Assembly (NCBI GenBank): GCA_021819035.1
Contig: JAKASL010000001.1
Span: forward strand, 949,524-1,013,523
Direction of reading: 5' to 3'
From: an archaeon
Lineage (GTDB): Archaea; Thermoproteota; Nitrososphaeria; Nitrososphaerales; Gagatemarchaeaceae
DNA length: 64,000 nt
Positions 59,904 through 64,000 of this stretch are shown here, piece after piece. Position 1 is the stretch's first letter. Each line of letters starts with the position of its first letter. The notes below the pieces were generated by a model. That model did not search any database. It was given only the letters and a program-made list of their open reading frames with translations, and was not told the origin of the DNA. Both the position numbers and the translations under genes were made by a program.

Positions 59904-60313
59904 CATTTCCACCGACTGAAGCTTCAATCGCCCTCTTTGTTTACCTAGTGATTTACCCTTTGAGGGCGATGATTTTGGAGGACATTCACGTCCTAATCTT
60001 CAGGACGGACAAGGAGCTCATTGATCCAAGAGGAAAGTCCGAAGAGGAGGCATTTGACGAGATGTGGAAGCGGGTTGGAGGAAGCACAATCTACTTGACA
60101 TACTCGCTCTTCTACACGGGTTGGGCGCTAGGGCTTGCACCTACAGGAGGATTAGTAACCGTTGGGCTCGCCCTCCTCTGGGTATTGTTTAGTGTATCTT
60201 TCACGGGGCGAAGAGCAGTGATAAGAGAATGGGAATCCAGCGCTCAAGCACGGCAACTCGCTGATTCGCTGAAGAAACGACGTTGGAGCCGAAGATTTGG
60301 GAAAGCGAGGTGA
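59849..60313 (+). CDS. Hypothetical membrane protein, 154 aa
   Basis: Protein with three hydrophobic segments: ASIALFVYLVIYPLRAMI, STIYLTYSLFYTGWALGL and GLVTVGLALLWVLFSVSF, and a basic C-terminus (KKRRWSRRFGKAR). Charged loops carry EEAFDEMWKRVGG. No known family. GTG 59849 is the first in-frame start; later starts are possible because the first ~15 residues look unusual. Base composition is lower in GC than the flanking genes, suggesting acquired or fast-evolving DNA. Confidence 0.5.
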   Translation: MEGREGSPSQTGLWTITLAFPPTEASIALFVYLVIYPLRAMILEDIHVLIFRTDKELIDPRGKSEEEAFDEMWKRVGGSTIYLTYSLFYTGWALGLAPTGGLVTVGLALLWVLFSVSFTGRRAVIREWESSAQARQLADSLKKRRWSRRFGKAR

Positions 60314-60716
60314 ACAGCGACCATTCACGCGCTTAGATGAAGGGTTCCAGCATCAATTGGCACTAGAAGATGTACGCCGTAACAACGCCAACCAAAAAGG
60401 CCAGGATGCTGGCGACAACGACAGTCCAGAGTCGTTCACCCCGCTTTCTATCACAGGGAGGTGGAAAAGGACGAAGCTACCGAGGAAGGTCACGCTCTAC
60501 GTCGACGGCGTTCCCAGGCCAGGGGCGGAGGCGCTGGCAACCCCGGTCAGCGATGCCGAGAGCGGGTACACAATCGTCTTCCTGCCCACGGCTGCTGACA
60601 TCGGCGTGAGAGAGCTGGAAGTGAGGATTGAGGGCGAAGAGAAGCCCATCTACAGGAAGAAGGTCCAGGTGAAGGTGAAGGGGGCGAGGTCGCTGGAGTT
60701 GAAGAAAGTCTCCTGA
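60297..60716 (+). CDS. Small beta-rich protein, N-terminus uncertain
   Basis: The frame from TTG 60297 gives 139 aa. Only the second half looks typical: KVTLYVDGVPRPGAEALATP, VSDAESGYTIVFLPTAADIG and VRELEVRIEGEEKPIYRKKV form beta strands of an Ig-like domain with strong GC3 bias. The first ~50 codons look non-coding, and on the opposite strand about 60362-60450 a TM-like tail (WTVVVASILAFLVGVVTAYI) is readable. This locus may be a junction between two gene fragments. It overlaps the membrane protein end by 17 bases. Confidence 0.4.
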   Translation: MGKRGEQRPFTRLDEGFQHQLALEDVRRNNANQKGQDAGDNDSPESFTPLSITGRWKRTKLPRKVTLYVDGVPRPGAEALATPVSDAESGYTIVFLPTAADIGVRELEVRIEGEEKPIYRKKVQVKVKGARSLELKKVS

Positions 60717-60807
60717 TACGCAACCTTCTCTGCCGATTCCGAGGCTTGGCACCGGTAATCCACGTTGTTCTGAGAGTTGGTCTGCCGTGACATGGTCTCA
60801 CATGGTG

Positions 60808-61662
60808 CTACCAACCAGCCGGGGACGGCCTAGCTTCGAAGATGAGATAGAAGGGAATCCGGCGGACTCCTTCGAAGCCTAGGCTCTGACGTGCCTGTCG
60901 GGCCGTAGGCCTGGGCTCCCAAAGCCCCGTGACTACGAGGCCTCCCTCCCTGAACAGCCGGAACCAACTGGCGAAGGTACGATGCCATTGCGGGATCTGG
61001 AGGGTCCGCTCCGTTCCCCGAAGCTTCCAAAGTACATCGTGAGGGCCTTCGTCGAAGTAACCGTCAAGCAACCATGGTCCGTGGCGCCCTATTCGTCTGC
61101 GGAGCCAGTGTGCCGTGGGAGACGTGTTCACTGGGTGGGACACCGAAAAGACGAGGCGGCCATCCGGCCGCAACACCTGCGAAGCTCCTGACAGCACCTT
61201 GTCTACTCCTGGCATGTCCATGAACGCCATACATGAAGTGATGAGGTCGAAGCTTCCGCGAGAGAAGCGCTTGGCGATCCCTGCCGCGTCGCCTTTCAAG
61301 TAGTCAATCCCCAGAGGATGCTGCCGTTCGCGCTCTTTGGCGACCGAAATCATCTCGTGCGACCAGTCCAACCCGACGACGCGTGCGCCACGCGCTGCCA
61401 GCTCTCGGGAGAACCACCCCTGGCCGCACCCCAGGTCTAGGACCTTCAGCCCGCGGACGGGCCCAACCGCTCGGAGCAGCGCAGGGCCGTGGACCTTCAG
61501 TCTGTGGTAGTCTTCGCCCGTCTCCACGAAAGTGTCCCAATCGCGAGCCCCTGCCTCCCAGCCAAGTCTCCCTTGACGCCTCGGAGCGGTTGACCGTCCG
61601 AGCTTTCTCCAGTGAACCGATGTCAGAATCCCCTGCTCCTCTGGGTTGCGAGACGGTTTCAT
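60808..61662 (-). CDS. Class I SAM-dependent methyltransferase
   Basis: 284-aa Rossmann-fold methyltransferase. Motif I is KVLDLGCGQGWFSRELAARG near residue 75, the acidic residue of motif II follows in VVGLDWSHEMI, motif IV FDLITSCMAFMDMP near 138, and the post-motif VLRPDGRLVFSVSHPVNTSP near 165. The Met at 61662 is about 30 bases after CTTATCAAAA. Substrate unknown; the C-terminal part (RTFASWFRLFREGGLVV) is typical of small-molecule methyltransferases (UbiE/BioC-like). Confidence 0.85.
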   Translation of the reverse strand: MKPSRNPEEQGILTSVHWRKLGRSTAPRRQGRLGWEAGARDWDTFVETGEDYHRLKVHGPALLRAVGPVRGLKVLDLGCGQGWFSRELAARGARVVGLDWSHEMISVAKERERQHPLGIDYLKGDAAGIAKRFSRGSFDLITSCMAFMDMPGVDKVLSGASQVLRPDGRLVFSVSHPVNTSPTAHWLRRRIGRHGPWLLDGYFDEGPHDVLWKLRGTERTLQIPQWHRTFASWFRLFREGGLVVTGLWEPRPTARQARQSLGFEGVRRIPFYLIFEARPSPAGW

Positions 61663-61749
61663 CCGCAGTCGGATGGAGCAGTGTTTTGATAAGTATTCGA
61701 AGCAGAATTCCCCATGCTTTGTTAAATCGACTGATTATCCTCAGAAGGT

Positions 61750-62165
61750 GTGTCCTATGTCTACGAAGTTGCCCCCGTTAACTACTTCAACCTCAACGAA
61801 CCAGAGCGGAATGCCGTCCTAGCTGGATTCGCAGCGGCTCTCCAGCAGTTGAGTTCCGCAGTGGTCTTCCACGTCAGGCTCGACAACATGAGCGTCGTCG
61901 TCGGGTTCGCCGTGGTCTACGGAGGAGGGTTCCAGTGGTTCGTGGTGGTCGCCGTCTTCTTCATCCTGGGGGTCGCCTTCACCCTCTACAAGTACGGCTA
62001 CAAGCGGAGGATTGGCACCGCCCAGGGTAAGGGAGGGGCGCGCAACTGGCCCCACATACTGGCCAATGGCGGCGTCGCGTCCGTGGCGGCGGTGTGGAAC
62101 CTCCTCAGCCCGAGCCCCGCGGCTGCCGTCGTGTTCCTGGGAGCGGTCTCGGCCTCCGCCGCCGA
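61750..62165 (+). pseudogene. Truncated DUF92 paralogue
   Basis: Second copy of the DUF92 gene, readable as a chimaeric frame from TTG-like starts at 61750. The section VVVGFAVVYGGGFQWFVVV, then [38 protein letters not shown] and [10 protein letters not shown] matches residues about 38-125 of the intact protein at 55826-56638. Upstream of about 61885 the sequence is unrelated, and after 62165 it switches abruptly to reverse antiporter sequence. The remaining ~145 codons of DUF92 are missing, so it is not functional. Confidence 0.85.
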
Positions 62166-62744
62166 GGGTGTACGCGAAGGTGAGGACGGCCCTGAACGGC
62201 TCCAGGCGGCGGCCGCGGCGGTGGTCAGCACCACGGTCAGGAGCGCGATCCCCGTCGCGTCGTTGAAGACTGACTCCATCTCGATGAGCGTCGCGAGCCT
62301 CGACGGAACGTTGACCCTTCCGAATATCTCCAGCACCGTGGCCACGTCGGTCGGGGATATCAGGGCGGCGAAGACGAAGGCGACCAGGGGGTCGAGCCCC
62401 ACCACCTTCCAGAGGACCACCCCCACCACCAGGGCCGAGACCAGGACCCCGACGGTGGCGAGGAGGAGCGCGGGGCGGTAGACCGCGCGGAAGTCGGATG
62501 ACCTCACGCTCATGATCGCCTCGAACAGGAGAGGCGGGAGGACCAGCCCTACGAAGAGGCCTCCGCTCGCCAGGCTGTTGAAGAAGTTGGTGATCCCCCC
62601 GAGTTCGGTGATGGGGATCGCAGCCAGCGCCAGTCCGAAGATGACCAGGAGCGTGGTGAACGGCGTCTTGATCTTCCTGGAAACGAGAGAGGCCGACAGT
62701 GCCATCAGCAAGAATACTGCGAGCGCCACCTCTGTCTGGGCCAT
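62165..62744 (-). pseudogene. Truncated Na+/H+ antiporter paralogue
   Basis: From ATG 62744 the minus strand encodes an N-terminal half-copy of the antiporter at 58075-59385: FTTLLVIFGLALAAIPITEL, PPLLFEAIMSVRSSDFRAVY, ISPTDVATVLEIFGRVNVPS and MESVFNDATGIALLTVVLTT. Near 62205 a single-base indel breaks the frame (LEPFRAVLTFAYT is in the alternative frame), and at about 62165 it runs into reverse DUF92 sequence. About half of the protein is missing, so transport is unlikely. Its promoter region still resembles the intact gene's (CAGTTAAGG). Confidence 0.85.
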
Positions 62745-62840
62745 CGCCGCTTCAGCGGACCCTGACTTCCTTAACTGTCTTGCAGGAATCTGGGCCGGGA
62801 CGGGCAACGTTTAGCTAGCCGCCCTCCGAAAAGACTCCCG

Positions 62841-63425
62841 ATGGCACCCCGGAGATACGCCGTCAAGGAGCTGACCCGGTCGACGTGGCCGGACTTCGAG
62901 AGGCTCTTTGAGAAGCCCGGCGAGTGGGGCGTCTGCTGGTGCGTCTACTATTCGCGCGCGAGGTCGCCGAAGGACGAAGGGGTGTCGCTCGAGCGGCGCG
63001 CCGCGAGGAACAGGAGAGAGAAGAAGGCGAGCGTTTCGAGGGGGACCGCCCATGGGATCCTCGTGTATGACGGAGAAGAGCCTGTCGGGTGGTGCCAGTA
63101 CGGCCCGCGCGAAGAGATCCCGCGGGTCGACGCCATGAGGAGGTACAAGGCCCTGAACAGGGAGCCCGCAGGAGGGAAGCTCTGGAGGATAAGCTGCTTC
63201 TCGGTGGAAAGGAGGTACCGGAAGAAGGGTGTGGCGAGCAGGGCGCTCGAGGCCGCGCTGGACTCGATCAAGAGACAGGGAGGCGGGCTGGTGGAGGCCT
63301 ACCCCGTCAGGCGGACCGGCGCCCTGGCGACCTGGTTCGGGACCGTGTCGATGTTCGAGAAGCAGGGATTCGAGCTGGCCGCCCCGTTCGGGAAGAGCAA
63401 CGTGCTGATGGAGAAGATCGTCTGA
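62841..63425 (+). CDS. GNAT-family N-acetyltransferase
   Basis: 194-aa acetyltransferase. WRISCFSVERRYRKKGVASR, then ALEAALDSIKRQGGG contains the acetyl-CoA loop (RxxGV/A) near residue 130. The N-terminal half has an unusual CWCVYY motif (GEWGVCWCVYYSRARSPKDE) near 28, and GTAHGILVYDGEEPVGWCQY is the central beta block. This architecture is common in bacterial GNATs that modify small molecules; the substrate is unknown. The ATG at 62841 is well placed about 25 bases downstream of a weak TATA-like stretch. Confidence 0.82.
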   Translation: MAPRRYAVKELTRSTWPDFERLFEKPGEWGVCWCVYYSRARSPKDEGVSLERRAARNRREKKASVSRGTAHGILVYDGEEPVGWCQYGPREEIPRVDAMRRYKALNREPAGGKLWRISCFSVERRYRKKGVASRALEAALDSIKRQGGGLVEAYPVRRTGALATWFGTVSMFEKQGFELAAPFGKSNVLMEKIV

Positions 63426-63426
63426 C

Positions 63427-63778
63427 TCAGCAGGAGATGTCCAGCGTCTGGGACCAGCCGAGGGTGTTGAGGTTGGTCGAGCCGGCTGAGCAGTTCCCCC
63501 CCGGCGGCGAAGACGACGTAGAGCAGGTAGTTGTGGCCGTTCTGGAGGTTGATGGAATACGATCCCTGGCGTATCGTGGCGTTGTAGAAGAGCCCGTTTT
63601 CGTCCACGAACGTCACGTGCGTCGGGGTGCCCGGGTGGGTCCCCGGGGACGCGGTGCCGCTCACGGCGACGTTGAAGAAGAATATCGGCGGAGTGGCGAT
63701 CACAACCGCCACGGAGAAGAGGACGGCGAAGGTCACGATGACGACGTTCCTCAGGAGGTGGCCCCTCTTGGCTTTCAT
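63427..63778 (-). CDS. Exported beta-domain protein with a frameshift
   Basis: N-terminal membrane segment LLRNVVIVTFAVLFSVAVVI (residues 8-27), then a beta domain (THVTFVDENGLFYNATIRQG, YSINLQNGHNYLLYVVF). After FAAGG the continuous frame runs into unlikely residues overlapping the GNAT gene, but removing one base from the 7-C run at 63496-63502 gives NCSAGSTNLNTLGWSQTLDI and SC, ending at TGA 63429-63427. The natural product is therefore about 116 aa with two Cys near the C-terminus. The frameshift could be an assembly error or slipped-strand variation. Confidence 0.65.
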
Positions 63779-63925
63779 TCCCTGCGTTCGCCCCTTTTCC
63801 GCCCGTTTTATCCGCTTACCGCGAACTTGTACCCGATTGTTAACTCAACATAGATTAAAGGAGCCGTAGGATTTCGCGACTTCAGGCTGTTTGCGGTCCC
63901 CACGGGCGGAGCTTGAAGCCCCTGG

Positions 63926-64000
63926 CTATTCCTTCGTACACCCGCCGGCCGCCGTGACCAGAATGACCTTCCGGGCAAGCTTCCGCCCCTCGATCAGAAG
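63926..64000 (-). CDS. Partial CDS, C-terminal end only
   Basis: The last 24 codons of a minus-strand gene that begins outside the window: LLIEGRKLARKVILVTAAGG then CTKE, stop TAG at 63928-63926. The codons are strongly GC3-rich, supporting real coding. The family cannot be identified from this length. Confidence 0.5.
   Translation of the reverse strand, partial: LLIEGRKLARKVILVTAAGGCTKE

Noticed and set aside
60025..60050. GAGGAAAGTCC, reminiscent of an RNase P RNA signature
   Set aside because: It lies inside an open reading frame, without other conserved RNase P elements nearby.
60362..60470. Minus-strand TM-like tail WTVVVASILAFLVGVVTAYI as a gene
   Set aside because: No start codon in frame; reported only as a possible remnant.
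1..64000. CRISPR array, rRNA or complete insertion sequence
   Set aside because: No regularly spaced repeats, no rRNA-like sequence and no intact transposase with terminal repeats were seen on either strand.

Overview
The window is archaeal chromosomal DNA, mostly GC-rich and densely packed. The archaeal call rests on a transcription factor B gene, a CdvA-type division protein, a type II glyceraldehyde-3-phosphate dehydrogenase, a TrmB regulator, a COG1709-type regulator, an AN1 zinc-finger/site-2 protease, and many genes whose start codon (often GTG or TTG) lies about 25-35 bases after a TATA-like element with no Shine-Dalgarno sequence, as expected for leaderless transcripts. CdvA plus the small wHTH/zinc-ribbon repertoire point to Nitrososphaerota/TACK; no ammonia-oxidation genes are seen. 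The class-level assignment is inference.

Layout. 0-6.8 kb: TrmB regulator, S2P protease, aldo/keto reductase, LLM flavin oxidoreductase, 2-hydroxyacid dehydrogenase and an enolase-superfamily dehydratase. 6.8-18.4 kb: a stretch of visibly lower GC with a cyclase-family hydrolase, an aldehyde dehydrogenase/iron alcohol dehydrogenase operon ending in a decayed second dehydratase, a lone ParB-like protein, and a CUT1-type sugar ABC transporter whose ATPase is on the opposite strand. 18.4-20.8 kb: convergent aldehyde dehydrogenase and FAH-family dehydratase resembling the last two steps of an oxidative pentose (Weimberg-type) route. 20.9-29.4 kb: a transposase-derived protein without a complete catalytic triad, CdvA, a 4-TM protein with an FtsE/LolD-like ATPase, a ribbon-helix-helix gene below 60 codons, an MFS transporter, UppP, and several unexplained repeats in long intergenic DNA. 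29.5-31.8 kb: pgk-gap. 31.8-36.5 kb: surface or secreted proteins and a pilin-like gene with a remnant, partly AT-richer. 36.5-44.2 kb: threonine dehydratase/ornithine-cyclodeaminase-like/SHMT operon and a FixABCX-type electron-transfer operon (EtfB, EtfA, FixC fused to FixX). 44.3-55.8 kb: malate dehydrogenase, a wHTH/7-TM pair, DRG GTPase, alcohol dehydrogenase, LsrF-type aldolase, zinc-ribbon microproteins, CPBP protease, dCTP deaminase, TFB, regulators and a glycosyltransferase. 55.8-59.4 kb: DUF92 protein, glycyl-tRNA synthetase and a Na+/H+ antiporter. 59.4-64 kb: a patchwork of small ORFs and remnants plus a second, internally deleted copy of the DUF92-glyS-antiporter locus.

How the genes may work together: imported sugar (ABC transporter) could be oxidised by alcohol/aldehyde dehydrogenases, dehydrated by the enolase-superfamily enzyme and the FAH-family dehydratase, and finished by a 2-oxoglutarate-semialdehyde-type dehydrogenase; pgk/gap and malate dehydrogenase give central carbon metabolism, and the Fix/Etf system links reducing equivalents to quinone. 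The most unusual observations are the duplicated and internally deleted DUF92/antiporter locus, two 51-base dyads with identical spans, a palindromic motif present three times about 2.6 kb apart, the catalytically incomplete transposase relative, and an FtsE-like ATPase/4-TM pair directly after cdvA. No tRNA, rRNA or CRISPR array was recognised.
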